From NCBI RefSeq assembly GCF_016863515.1, contig NZ_BOPA01000038.1, forward strand, positions 1-64,000: a stretch of DNA of 64,000 nucleotides, read 5' to 3'. The number at the start of each line of letters is the position of its first letter. The stretch's first letter is position 1. This stretch comes from Micromonospora gifhornensis. GTDB taxonomy: Bacteria > Actinomycetota > Actinomycetes > Mycobacteriales > Micromonosporaceae. Both the position numbers and the translations under genes were made by a program. The notes beneath the pieces were generated by a model. That model did no database searches, was not told where the DNA came from, and was given only the letters and a program-made list of their open reading frames with translations. Shown in pieces: positions 17,226-25,947 of this stretch.

Positions 17226-17646
17226 CCGTCATCCCCATTCGTCACCGAGGGGCTGCGCTCCGCAAGCGTACTTTGGCTGCTTCTCATCGAGAAGCTGGGA
17301 TCACGCCCATTCGTGCGAGTTCATTTTCTACCCCCAGCTGAGTCCGGCTTGTTGCTGCCGAATCTAGGGGGACTTGCGGCCGGTTGGTACCATTACGTGT
17401 CGTATTGCGCATATTGGGCCAATACGGCGCTTTTCTGTCACGTTGTGTCCCCGCGTTCTGACGGAGGGTTCGGTTCCGTCATTGGGGCCGGTTCTTGTCT
17501 CCCGCTCTCTTGGTCGGCGGAGGATTTCTAGCCGAACAAGTGTCTCCAGAGAGTTTGTTTGTTTCATCATCGCTTCGGCCGGGAGTGCCGGGATGTGGGG
17601 GTCAGCTCGTCGGCTCTGAGCTGGCTAAGCTGCACACGGTGATCCT
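17226..17646. other. Divergent intergenic region (GGDEF-EAL / AfsR-like)
   Basis: About 420 nt with less GC than its surroundings. No gene seen. CGTATTG 17401-17407 and CAATACG 17420-17426 form a 7-bp inverted repeat with a 12-nt centre that contains ATTGGGCCAAT; this could be an operator for the adjacent regulator. Promoters for both flanking genes must lie here. Confidence 0.45.
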
Positions 17647-20600
17647 ATGAGTGCAGCTGAGGAGCCGGTGCAGATTCAAGTCCTCGGCGGTCTCGCGGTG
17701 CGTCACGGGTCAGCGGTGCTGCCCCTCGGGACTCCAAAACAGCGGACAGTTCTGGCGATGCTCGCGTGTAATCCTGGCCGGCTGGTGTCGGTCGCACAGC
17801 TCGTCGACGAGCTGTGGTCGGAAGAGCCGCCGCTGTCAGCCGTACCCAATGTCCGTACTTATGCCGCCAACCTTCGCAGGAGTCTCGCGAAGTTGGTGCC
17901 GGAGCGTGAACTGCTGACCCGTGTCCAGGACGGCTACCGTCTCGACGTCGAACGGTCGGACGTGGACCTGTTCGCCTTCCAGGCAGAGGTTGCCGAGGCG
18001 CGTCGGCTGGTGCCATCGGACGAGGTGGCGGCAGTGGAGCTGTTGTCCGGTGCGTTGGCGCGATGGCAAGGGTCGGCGCTCACGGGAATTGCGCTCGGCC
18101 CGTCACTCTCCGCTCAGGTGGTCGCGGCGGCCGAGGATCGAATGCTTGCGGCCGAGTTGTACGCCAGACTGCAGATCCGGCTCGGCAACTACGACGAGGC
18201 CCTACCGGTACTGCGCAATCTGTTGATCACGCAGCCGCTCCGCGAGCCGGCTCACCTGCTTCTCATGCAGGCGCTTCATCTGCGCGGTGACCATGCCGGG
18301 GCGGTCGCGGCCTATGCCGCGGCCCGACGAGCCCTGCGTGAGCAGCTCAACATCGAGCCCGGTGGTGAGCTGCAGCAGTTCTACCAGCGGATAGCGGCAC
18401 ACGAACGACGCGTCACGCACCGCGAACGGGAGGCTGGCCCGACTGCGACGGTCGTCCCCGCGCGTACCGGACAGGTGATCCGGTCCTTTCCGCCTCTGCC
18501 CAGGGCGTTACCGGACTTCATCGGCCGAGCCGACGCGGTCGAGCGTCTGCTGGCTGAGACTCGGCGAGCATCGGGCGTCGCTCCGGCCGTGCACTTCATC
18601 GACGGCATGGCGGGTAGCGGCAAGACGTCTCTTGCCATGCATGTCGCCGCCCAGCTCACGGACCGTTTCCCGGACGCGCAGTTGTTCATCGACCTGAAGG
18701 GGCACAACCAGGCTGAGTCGGTGGCACCGGCTGCCGCCCTGGCGGCGCTGCTGAGACAACTCGGCGTGTCGGGTAGCCGGATACCGGGCGACTTCGACGA
18801 GCGGGTCTCGCTCTGGCGTCACGAACTTGCAAGTCGACGAGGAATCGTCGTGCTGGACAACGCGGCTGGCGCCGAGCAGGTTCTCCCACTGCTTCCCAGT
18901 GGGCCAGGCAACGTGGTGATCGTGACATCCCGACGCAGGATCACCGGGCTGGATGGAGCGCCACCCGTCTCCCTGTCGGTGATGACACTGGACGAAGGGG
19001 TTGCCCTACTGGCATCTGCCGCGGGCACACAACGGGTGGCGGCAGAGCCTGATGCGGCAGCGACCGTGGTCAAGCAGTGCGGTCACCTGCCGTTGGCGAT
19101 CCGGCTGGCCGGCTCCCGGCTCGCGCATCGCCCCACCTGGCGGGTGGCCGATCTCGCGGCTCTGCTGGTAGGCAATGCACACCGACTGGTTCATCTCGCC
19201 TCGGGCGACCGGAGTGTGGCGAAAGCATTCGCGGCGTCGTACGAGTCGCTCGGCGAGCCGGCGCGGCGGTTGTTCCGGTTGCTGAGCGTGCATCCGGGCG
19301 ACTGTTTCGACGTGTTGATCTGTGCTGCGGTCACTGGCTTTTCGATGGACGACACCACCGCTGCTCTGAACGAGCTTCTCGACTGTCATCTGGTCGACGA
19401 GGTGAAGGCGGGGCGTTACCGGATGCATGATCTGATCCGACAGTACGCCCACGAACTGTCCGTCACCCAGGACCGCGGGGTGACACGTGACCGGGCGTTG
19501 GTGGATCTGGTCGACATCATGCTGCATCTGTCGTTTCCCATCGCAGAAGAACTCGAGTCTCGGGGTGTGCGTAAGTACGTGTCACTCGATCCGCCGCGCC
19601 TGCCGGATCTCTTGGCCGTCACGGCATCGCGCACGAAAGAATGGATGGAGGATGAGCGATCGACTCTGGTGGCGCTCGTCGTGCGGGCCGGCGAATGGGG
19701 GCACCATGACCATTCCTGGCGCCTGGCCCGAGTGCTCTGGCGATTCCTCTATGTTCGCGGCTATTACGACGACATCATCCGTGCGCACCTTGCCGGGCTG
19801 GAAGCCGCGCGGGCAGCCAAGAACGAGCCCGCCGCCGCCATCATGCACAACTATGTCGCCTCTGCCTATCTCCGCAAAGGCAACTACGCCGAGGCGCTGA
19901 ATCACGTCCGTGCGGCAGTGACGTCCGCCGAGCGGCGCGGTGACTTCATCAACGGCGACCGCTATCGGGCCAATCTGGTCGCTGTTCACTGGATTCGGGG
20001 CGAACTCCACGAGGCAGTGCGGGTCGGGCTCGAAGGACTGCGCTGGCGGAAAGGCTTCGATCTCGGTGAACTGCCCAGCCCTCTGCCGAACGTGGGGCTC
20101 GCCCTGGCCTTGCTCGGCCGATACGACGAGGCGCTGCGTCTGCACCGCCTGCACCTCTACCTGGCCCGCCAGCACGGTAATCAGTTCCACCTGCTCAACG
20201 CGCTGAGCCACATCGGCGCAGTGAAGTGCCGGGTCGGGCAGCACAACGCGGCAATACGCGTGTTGCGAGCGGCGCTGGCGCTGCGGGAGCGTACCGGCCA
20301 CCGCTTCGCGGAGGCAGAGGTACGCAACGACCTCGGTATCGCGTTACGAGGTTTGGGGCGGGTTGCTGAAGCGGCCGTGCAGCACGAGGCCGCCCGACAG
20401 TTGGCATTCGAGGCGGGTGAGCCGCATGCGCAGGCGGCGGCGCTCAACGACCTGGCACTGACCATGGCGATCCTCGGTGACGACAGCCGTGCGTCCGACC
20501 TGCACCACGAAGCATTGCGGTTGGCAACCCGGATAGCCCACCCGTACGAGCAGGGGCGGGCGTTGGCTGGGTTGGCGGAGCATCTGCTCGCCACCGATCC

Positions 20601-20712
20601 GGCGGAGGCGCGCCGGCACTGGGAGCGGGCACTGGCGATCTTCCGGCGGATGGGTGTGCCGGAGCAGGCGGAGGTGGAACGCCGGCTGGCCCAGGCGGAT
20701 CAGGGGAGCTGA
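17647..20712 (+). CDS. AfsR-type STAND regulator (SARP + NB-ARC + TPR)
   Basis: 1021 residues. Layout: winged helix (about 8-95, TPKQRTVLAMLACNPGRLVS), BTAD (about 100-255), NB-ARC ATPase (about 285-560) with P-loop GMAGSGKTS near 320, Walker B IVVLDNA near 402 and CGHLPLAIRLAGSRLA, then C-terminal TPR repeats to the end. This is the architecture of AfsR from Streptomyces, a large regulator whose ATPase and TPR parts gate DNA binding. No AfsK-like kinase, AfsS-like ORF or biosynthetic cluster is adjacent. The start is ATG 17647 after a weak ribosome site. Codon use is somewhat less GC-biased than the molybdenum genes that follow. Confidence 0.9.
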   Translation: MSAAEEPVQIQVLGGLAVRHGSAVLPLGTPKQRTVLAMLACNPGRLVSVAQLVDELWSEEPPLSAVPNVRTYAANLRRSLAKLVPERELLTRVQDGYRLDVERSDVDLFAFQAEVAEARRLVPSDEVAAVELLSGALARWQGSALTGIALGPSLSAQVVAAAEDRMLAAELYARLQIRLGNYDEALPVLRNLLITQPLREPAHLLLMQALHLRGDHAGAVAAYAAARRALREQLNIEPGGELQQFYQRIAAHERRVTHREREAGPTATVVPARTGQVIRSFPPLPRALPDFIGRADAVERLLAETRRASGVAPAVHFIDGMAGSGKTSLAMHVAAQLTDRFPDAQLFIDLKGHNQAESVAPAAALAALLRQLGVSGSRIPGDFDERVSLWRHELASRRGIVVLDNAAGAEQVLPLLPSGPGNVVIVTSRRRITGLDGAPPVSLSVMTLDEGVALLASAAGTQRVAAEPDAAATVVKQCGHLPLAIRLAGSRLAHRPTWRVADLAALLVGNAHRLVHLASGDRSVAKAFAASYESLGEPARRLFRLLSVHPGDCFDVLICAAVTGFSMDDTTAALNELLDCHLVDEVKAGRYRMHDLIRQYAHELSVTQDRGVTRDRALVDLVDIMLHLSFPIAEELESRGVRKYVSLDPPRLPDLLAVTASRTKEWMEDERSTLVALVVRAGEWGHHDHSWRLARVLWRFLYVRGYYDDIIRAHLAGLEAARAAKNEPAAAIMHNYVASAYLRKGNYAEALNHVRAAVTSAERRGDFINGDRYRANLVAVHWIRGELHEAVRVGLEGLRWRKGFDLGELPSPLPNVGLALALLGRYDEALRLHRLHLYLARQHGNQFHLLNALSHIGAVKCRVGQHNAAIRVLRAALALRERTGHRFAEAEVRNDLGIALRGLGRVAEAAVQHEAARQLAFEAGEPHAQAAALNDLALTMAILGDDSRASDLHHEALRLATRIAHPYEQGRALAGLAEHLLATDPAEARRHWERALAIFRRMGVPEQAEVERRLAQADQGS

Positions 20713-20774
20713 ACCGGCTGGCAGCTGCGGTCGAGGGCGAGCGGCATTCGGCAACTTCCCACCGGCAAGGTTCT

Positions 20775-20802
20775 TATCGAATTTTTATCGCCACGTTCGA
20801 TA
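20775..20802 (+). repeat. AT-rich inverted repeat after the AfsR-like gene
   Basis: TATCGAA 20775-20781 and TTCGATA 20796-20802 form a 7-bp stem with a 14-nt loop containing five consecutive T. It may serve as terminator or operator. Confidence 0.4.
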
Positions 20803-20860
20803 GCGTCCGACTGTTCGGCGACGGGGGAGATTCCGCTGACGAGGGATCTTGTCGCGACCA

Positions 20861-20935
20861 CCGCCGTCAGGTGACCCCAGCTACCTGACGGCGGGCCGGT
20901 GAGGAAGGGGCGGCTCTGTGGGTGCCGCCCCTTCC
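20861..20935 (+). promoter_or_regulatory. Two strong tandem hairpins just before moaC
   Basis: Hairpin 1: CCGCCGTCAGGT 20861-20872 with ACCTGACGGCGG 20883-20894, 12 perfect pairs, 10-nt loop. Hairpin 2: GGAAGGGGCGGC 20903-20914 with GCCGCCCCTTCC 20924-20935, 12 perfect pairs, 9-nt loop. They are 8 nt apart; the second ends 39 nt before the moaC start. They may terminate the AfsR-like transcript or form a moaC leader. I do not see the known Moco riboswitch pattern. Confidence 0.6.
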
Positions 20936-20974
20936 CTCAGCGCAGGGACCACGCGCACAGATAGGCTCGCCGGC

Positions 20975-21466
20975 GTGACCCAACCCGCCGAACTCAGCCA
21001 TGTCGACGAGAGCGGCGCGGCCCGCATGGTCGATGTCTCCGCCAAGGAGGTCACCGGCCGCCTGGCGGTCGCCGCCGGTCGGTTGCGTACCACCGCTGAG
21101 GTGATCGAGTTGTTGCGCCGCGACGGGCTGCCCAAGGGGGATGCGCTGGCGGTCGGGCGGCTGGCCGGGATCATGGGCGCGAAACGTACGCCGGACCTGA
21201 TTCCGCTGTGCCATCCGATCGCGCTGCACGGCGTCACGGTCGACCTGGCCCTCACCACGGACACGGTCGAGATCACCGCGACCGCTCGCACCGCCGACCG
21301 TACCGGCGTCGAGATGGAGGCGTTGACCGCGGTCGCCGTCGCCGGGTTGACCCTGGTCGACATGGTCAAGGCGGTGGATCCGGCGGCGAGTGTCGAGGCG
21401 GTACGGGTGCTGCGCAAGGAGGGCGGCAAGACCGGCCTGTGGCAGCGTCCGCAGGACCGACCGTGA
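20975..21466 (+). CDS. moaC: Cyclic pyranopterin monophosphate synthase MoaC
   Basis: 163 residues. The signatures AARMVDVSAKEVTGR, LPKGDALAVGRLAGIMGAKRTPDLIPLCHPI, GVEMEALTAVAVAGLTLVDMVKA are diagnostic; they include the catalytic Lys and His residues of MoaC. With MoaA it converts GTP to cyclic pyranopterin monophosphate, the first step of molybdenum-cofactor synthesis. GTG at 20975 gives MTQPAELSHVDE. The stop overlaps the next gene's GTG (GTGA), and moaC-mog-moeA-moaE are contiguous, so this is one operon. Confidence 0.96.
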   Translation: MTQPAELSHVDESGAARMVDVSAKEVTGRLAVAAGRLRTTAEVIELLRRDGLPKGDALAVGRLAGIMGAKRTPDLIPLCHPIALHGVTVDLALTTDTVEITATARTADRTGVEMEALTAVAVAGLTLVDMVKAVDPAASVEAVRVLRKEGGKTGLWQRPQDRP

Positions 21467-21933
21467 TCCGGGCCCGGGTGGTGGTGGCGTCCAACCGGGC
21501 TGTCGCCGGTGTCTACGCCGACACGAGTGGTCCGCTGCTCGTCGCGGGACTGCGCGAGTGGGGCTGCACGGTGGACGATCCGGTGGTGGTGCCCGACGGG
21601 GAGCCGGTCGGTCTGGCGATCCGACAGGCCGTGGCGGACGCCGTCGACGTGGTGTTGACAAGCGGCGGGACGGGAATCACCCCGACCGACCGGACCCCGG
21701 ACGTGACTCGGGCGCTGCTTGACTACGAGATCCCCGGCATCGCCGAGGCGATCCGCGCCCACAGCCGCGACAAGGTGCCCACGGCGGCGCTGTCCCGGGC
21801 GGTGGCCGGGGTGGCGGGTCGAACGCTCGTGGTGAACCTGCCCGGCTCGACCGGCGGAGCGCGGGACGGCCTCGCCGTGCTGGGGCCGATCCTCACGCAC
21901 GCGGTCGAACAGTTGCGCGGTGGCGACCACTGA
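21463..21933 (+). CDS. MogA/MoaB family molybdopterin adenylyltransferase
   Basis: 156 residues. VLTSGGTGITPTDRTPDVT is the molybdopterin-binding TSGGTG motif, followed by PGIAEAIRAHSRDKVPTAALSRAVAG and LVVNLPGSTGGARDGL. Members adenylylate molybdopterin before metal insertion (MogA) or are the functional equivalent MoaB. The GTG at 21463 overlaps the moaC stop by 3 nt. It acts in the cytoplasm between synthesis of molybdopterin and the MoeA step. Confidence 0.92.
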   Translation: MIRARVVVASNRAVAGVYADTSGPLLVAGLREWGCTVDDPVVVPDGEPVGLAIRQAVADAVDVVLTSGGTGITPTDRTPDVTRALLDYEIPGIAEAIRAHSRDKVPTAALSRAVAGVAGRTLVVNLPGSTGGARDGLAVLGPILTHAVEQLRGGDH

Positions 21934-21955
21934 CCGAACCGATAGGCTCTCGCTG

Positions 21956-23203
21956 GTGAGCACGAAAACCGCAGACGCCGCCGGGTCCGGGCCGATGGGC
22001 TGGGAACAGGCGCGGTCGCGGGCGTACGCGGTTGGCCTGGCTGCCGCGCTTCCCACAGTCGACGTGCCGCTCGCCGACGCCGACGGGCACACCCTCGCCG
22101 AGCCGCTGGCGCCCCGGACCGACCTGCCGGCGTTCACCACGTCCAGCGTGGACGGCTGGGCGGTACGCGGCCCCGGCCCGTGGCGGATCGTCGGGCGGGT
22201 GCTGGCCGGTACGACGCCGGCTCCGTTGACCGAGGACGGGACGACCGTCGAGATCGCGACGGGGGCGATGGTGCCCTCGGGGGCGTCGGCCGTGCTGCGG
22301 GTGGAGGAGTCGACGCGTACCCATGAGGGGTTTGTCGACGGTGTGCCGCGACCGGCGCCGGAGTGGCGGCTGCCCGGCGAGGAGGCTGCCGCCGGTGAGG
22401 AACTGCTGCCGGCCGGGACCCCGGTCGATCCGTCGGTGATCGGTCTCGCCGCCTCCTGCGGACACGACACCCTGCGGGTACGTGCGCAGCCTCGGGCCGC
22501 GTTGCTGGTCTTCGGTGACGAGTTGTTGACCGCCGGTCCGCCCGCCGCCGGCCGGATCCGCGACGCGCTCGGCCCGGCCGTCCCGGCCTGGCTGCGGCGG
22601 TACGGCTGCCGGGTGCGTACGACAGATGTGGTCGGGCCGGTCGCCGACACGTTGCCCGCCCACGAGGCGGCGCTGCGCAGCGCGTTGGCCGAGGTCGACC
22701 TCGTCTGCACCACCGGCGGCACCATGCACGGCCCGGTCGACCACCTGCACCCCGCGCTGGCGACACTGGGCGCGGACTACGTGGTCAACACCGTCGCGGT
22801 GCGACCCGGCTTTCCGATGCTGCTGGCCCGGGTGACCGGCCCCGACGGGCGGACCCGATTCGTGGCCGGCCTGCCGGGCAATCCGCAGTCCGCCGTCATC
22901 GCCCTGGTCTCGCTCGTCGCGCCGCTGCTGGCGGGTCTCGCCGGCCGGCCGATGCCGGTACTTCCGCACGCCACGCTCGCCGAGCCGATTCCCGGTCGGG
23001 GGAACCACACCCACCTGGCCCTGGTCCGGCTCGATCGGGCGGCCGGGACCGCGCATCCGGTGCGGCACGTTGGTTCGGCGATGTTGCGAGGGCTGTCCGG
23101 GGCCGACGGGTTCGCGGTCATCGCGCCGGGCAGTTCCGGAACGGTCGGGGATCAGGTGCCGGTCGTACCGTTGCCGTTGCTGCCCGGGGAGCGGACATGG
23201 TGA
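21956..23203 (+). CDS. moeA: Molybdopterin molybdotransferase MoeA
   Basis: 415 residues with the four MoeA domains: PLADADGHTLAEPLAPRTDLPAF, TSSVDGWAVRG, ATGAMVPSGASAVLRVEE, VFGDELL, CTTGGTMHGPVDHLHPAL, and FVAGLPGNPQSAVIALV. MoeA inserts molybdate into adenylylated molybdopterin. The motif usually written GGxSxGxxD reads GGTMHGPVD here, a variant I associate with actinobacterial MoeA. GTG 21956 is preferred; an earlier GTG at 21920 would overlap the preceding gene. moaE begins inside the last codons. Confidence 0.93.
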   Translation: MSTKTADAAGSGPMGWEQARSRAYAVGLAAALPTVDVPLADADGHTLAEPLAPRTDLPAFTTSSVDGWAVRGPGPWRIVGRVLAGTTPAPLTEDGTTVEIATGAMVPSGASAVLRVEESTRTHEGFVDGVPRPAPEWRLPGEEAAAGEELLPAGTPVDPSVIGLAASCGHDTLRVRAQPRAALLVFGDELLTAGPPAAGRIRDALGPAVPAWLRRYGCRVRTTDVVGPVADTLPAHEAALRSALAEVDLVCTTGGTMHGPVDHLHPALATLGADYVVNTVAVRPGFPMLLARVTGPDGRTRFVAGLPGNPQSAVIALVSLVAPLLAGLAGRPMPVLPHATLAEPIPGRGNHTHLALVRLDRAAGTAHPVRHVGSAMLRGLSGADGFAVIAPGSSGTVGDQVPVVPLPLLPGERTW

Positions 23204-23616
23204 TCCTGATCGGAACCGTCACCGAACAGCCGTTGGATCTTGCCGCGCACGAGGCCGCGGTGGCCGACCACCGGGCCGGCGCGGTGGTCTCGTTCGCCGG
23301 GGTGGTCCGCGACCACGACCACGGGCGAGCGGTGGCCAGCCTGGAGTACGAGGGCCATCCGAGCGCCGAGCGGGTGCTGCGGGAGGTGGCCGCCGAGATC
23401 GCCGCGGACCCCGAGGTGTACGCGGTGGCCGTGTCGCACCGGATCGGCCCACTGGCCATCGGCGACGCGGCCCTGGTGGCGGCGGTCAGCACCGCGCACC
23501 GGGCCGCCGCGTTCGCCGCCTGCGCTCGTCTGGTGGACGAGGTGAAGGCCCGCCTGCCGATCTGGAAGCGGCAGGTCTTCACCGATGGCACCGAGGAGTG
23601 GGTGAACTGCCCCTGA
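23197..23616 (+). CDS. moaE: Molybdopterin synthase catalytic subunit MoaE
   Basis: 139 residues. GAVVSFAGVVRDHDHGRAV, LEYEGHPSAERVL, VSHRIGPLAIGDAALVAAV and ARLVDEVKARLPIWKRQVF are MoaE hallmarks, with the active-site Lys pair in EVKARLPIWKRQ. With thiocarboxylated MoaD it adds the two dithiolene sulfurs to cyclic pyranopterin. It overlaps moeA by 7 nt. Its partner moaD is 11 kb away at 34951. Confidence 0.95.
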   Translation: MVILIGTVTEQPLDLAAHEAAVADHRAGAVVSFAGVVRDHDHGRAVASLEYEGHPSAERVLREVAAEIAADPEVYAVAVSHRIGPLAIGDAALVAAVSTAHRAAAFAACARLVDEVKARLPIWKRQVFTDGTEEWVNCP

Positions 23617-23620
23617 TGCC

Positions 23621-25063
23621 CTACCGCCGGCCGTACAGGATGGCGTTGCGGGCCATCCGGTCGGTCAGGAAGGCCGGCTCTGCGCCGGGCCGCCACGGCA
23701 GCGCGGCGACAAGCACGATCAGGGCCAGGATCAGGGAGTTCTCCATCACCGCGCCGAACAGGCCGTCGGCGTAGTGCGAGACTTCCGGCAGCTGATGTTC
23801 GTACGGCCAGATCGGTGAGATCAGGAAGAGCAGGTAGAGCCCGACGGCGGCGATGCCGTGCCGGATGCCGGTCAACGTCGGGTACCAGATCGGCGGGCGT
23901 AGCGCGGCCACTCCCGGAGGGCCGCCGTAGGGCCCTGCCGTGGCTCGGGCGACAAGTCCCCGACTCGCGTCGCGGCGGCGGATCGCCGCGTCGGCCAGCA
24001 CGATGATCGCCGGGATCACCCAGACGAGGTGGTGCGTCCAGGAGATCGGGCTGATCACGTTGGCGGTCAACCCGACCAGGGTGAAGGCGGTCAGTTCGTC
24101 GCCGTCGGAGTGCGCGTTGGCGGCCCGGGACAGACCGAGCGTGAGCACCAGTACGGCGAACGCGAGCCAGAGCAGGCCGGGGGTCTCGATCGAGTCGTAG
24201 AGTCGGGCCAGGAGCCCGGCCAGCGACTGGTTGGGCGTCATGTCGGCCGCACCCACCCGCTCGGTCTGCCACAGCACGCTGCCGAAGTAGGCCCGGGATT
24301 CGGCTCCGACGATGCCGAAGCTGCCGATGGTGACGCCGACCGTGGTACCGATGGCCGTCCAGGCGACCCGCCACTGTCGAGTGATGATCAGATAGAAGAT
24401 GAACAGGGCCGGGGTCAGTTTGACCGCCGTGGCCAGCCCGATGCCCACGCCGGCCCAGGCGCCGCTGTAGATGAACCGCAGCACTGGGCCGTCGGTGTCG
24501 GCCTGGTGCGTACCGCGACGGGACCGCCAGCGCAGGGCCACCATGTCCGCCATGATCAGGGCGAACAGCAGCAGGTTGACCTGCCCGTATCCGAGGGTCT
24601 CCCGGACCGGTTCGATGGCGGTCGCCAGCGGCGTGGCGATGGCCACCGTGTACCACAGTGGCCAGCCCATCCGGTCGACGATCGGGCGCAGCAGCGCGGC
24701 CAGCACCACGGCCAGGGCGGCGATGCTCATCAACGCGTTCACCAGACCAGCCATGGTCACCGGCAGGTGCGCCATGGGCAGCATGGCCAGGCCCGCGAAG
24801 GGTGGATAGGTGAAACCCAATGTGGTGTCGGGTGCGACAAACTCGTACAGCTCATGACCGCTCGCCCACCAGACCACCGCACCGTGGTAGATCTTCATGT
24901 CGAAGAAGTTGTACGGCCGCCCGAATGCACCGATGGCAAGCCAAGCGGCATAGGCGACGGCGGCCACGATGCCGGTCCGTACGACTCTTCTTCGATCGAT
25001 CCCACGCGTTACGCGACGGACTGCGGCGAGGCGGTCCAGCCTTCTACCGACATTCGTCGGCAT
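23621..25063 (-). CDS. GT87 family alpha-mannosyltransferase-like membrane protein
   Basis: 480 residues, about ten helices. YNFFDMKIYHGAVVWW, GFTYPPFAGLAMLPMA, YGQVNLLLFALIMADM, TAVKLTPALFIFYLIIT, NQSLAGLLARL and SWTHHLVWVIPAII match GT87 enzymes such as the mycobacterial polyprenyl-phosphate-mannose alpha-1,2-mannosyltransferases. The DxK near the first outer loop is a plausible catalytic acid. The ATG at 25063 follows GGGGGTGG; readings upstream are Arg-rich and unlikely. It converges with moaE with only 4 nt between stops. Confidence 0.85.
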   Translation of the reverse strand: MPTNVGRRLDRLAAVRRVTRGIDRRRVVRTGIVAAVAYAAWLAIGAFGRPYNFFDMKIYHGAVVWWASGHELYEFVAPDTTLGFTYPPFAGLAMLPMAHLPVTMAGLVNALMSIAALAVVLAALLRPIVDRMGWPLWYTVAIATPLATAIEPVRETLGYGQVNLLLFALIMADMVALRWRSRRGTHQADTDGPVLRFIYSGAWAGVGIGLATAVKLTPALFIFYLIITRQWRVAWTAIGTTVGVTIGSFGIVGAESRAYFGSVLWQTERVGAADMTPNQSLAGLLARLYDSIETPGLLWLAFAVLVLTLGLSRAANAHSDGDELTAFTLVGLTANVISPISWTHHLVWVIPAIIVLADAAIRRRDASRGLVARATAGPYGGPPGVAALRPPIWYPTLTGIRHGIAAVGLYLLFLISPIWPYEHQLPEVSHYADGLFGAVMENSLILALIVLVAALPWRPGAEPAFLTDRMARNAILYGRR

Positions 25064-25267
25064 GGCGTGGCCACCCCCGTACCAAGGTCGTCCTACCCGT
25101 CCAGGTCCGGTAGGGAGCCTAGAACGGCGCCTCACGTCAGTGCCTCCCGCGTTATGCGACCGTGTCCGATCCCACACATTCTTTTGACATTTCCACCGCG
25201 TTAACGCCTAGCGGGCGGTTCAGGTGATTCGCGGCCTTAGCGGGGGGTGGGGGCCGGTAATCGCAGG

Positions 25268-25813
25268 TCAGCCGGGAAGTCGACGGGCGGTGGCTGCGGA
25301 CACGGCGGCGATGCGGGCCTCACGGCGGGCGGTACGCACGGCGCGGCTCACCGACCGTCGAGAGTGGTCGATGCGGTGCCCGGCCCGCCAACGCAGCCCC
25401 GGCTTTCCCTGAGTGTCGGCGGCGGCGAGCAGCAGCCCACCGAAGAGACCGATGTTCTTCAGGAAGTGAGTCTGGTGGTTGTGGCGCTGCGCCGGGTCCT
25501 CTTGACGCCAGAATGGATGCCCGGCCAGCGTCACCGGGACCAGGGTGCCCGCCAGGACCAGCGCCGCCGGCCGGGTGAACCGCCCGGTGGCGAGCATCAG
25601 TCCGGCACCGACCTGAACGGCGGCGTTTGCGCGGATCAGCGTCGCGGTGTCGGTGGGGATGCTCGGATGAATCCATTGCAGCAGGGGCGTCACTCGATCG
25701 GTGATGGGCTCGGCTGCGGGTACCAGGCGCTCCGGCTGGGTGAAGTTGCGAGCGCCGCTGACCAGGAAGATGCCGCTGAGCATGGCGCGGGCGAGGAACC
25801 GTACGGGCGTCAT
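25268..25813 (-). CDS. DoxX family membrane protein
   Basis: 181 residues. MTPVRFLARAMLSGIFLVSGARNFTQPE is the usual DoxX start; further helices are NAAVQVGAGLMLATGRFTRPAALVLAGTLVPVTLAG and FLKNIGLFGGLLLAA, with KNIGLFGG conserved. DoxX-type proteins are small four-helix membrane proteins linked to oxidative stress or thiosulfate oxidation in other organisms. The C-terminal 45 residues are Arg-rich and unusual. ATG 25813 begins at the helix; it is divergent from the GNAT gene. Confidence 0.82.
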   Translation of the reverse strand: MTPVRFLARAMLSGIFLVSGARNFTQPERLVPAAEPITDRVTPLLQWIHPSIPTDTATLIRANAAVQVGAGLMLATGRFTRPAALVLAGTLVPVTLAGHPFWRQEDPAQRHNHQTHFLKNIGLFGGLLLAAADTQGKPGLRWRAGHRIDHSRRSVSRAVRTARREARIAAVSAATARRLPG

Positions 25814-25947
25814 GGACCAGTCATACCCTCTTCGGGCCGCGGTCACTCGCCACAACGGCGGATCTCGATCGACCGGGTGATGACGGACGGCGCGCCGATT
25901 CCAGCGACCATCGCGGATGGACGGGCCACAGGCGGTAACCTCGCGGC

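Noticed and set aside
20861..20974. Moco riboswitch before moaC.
   Set aside because: Only two simple hairpins are visible; the conserved core of the known riboswitch was not recognised.
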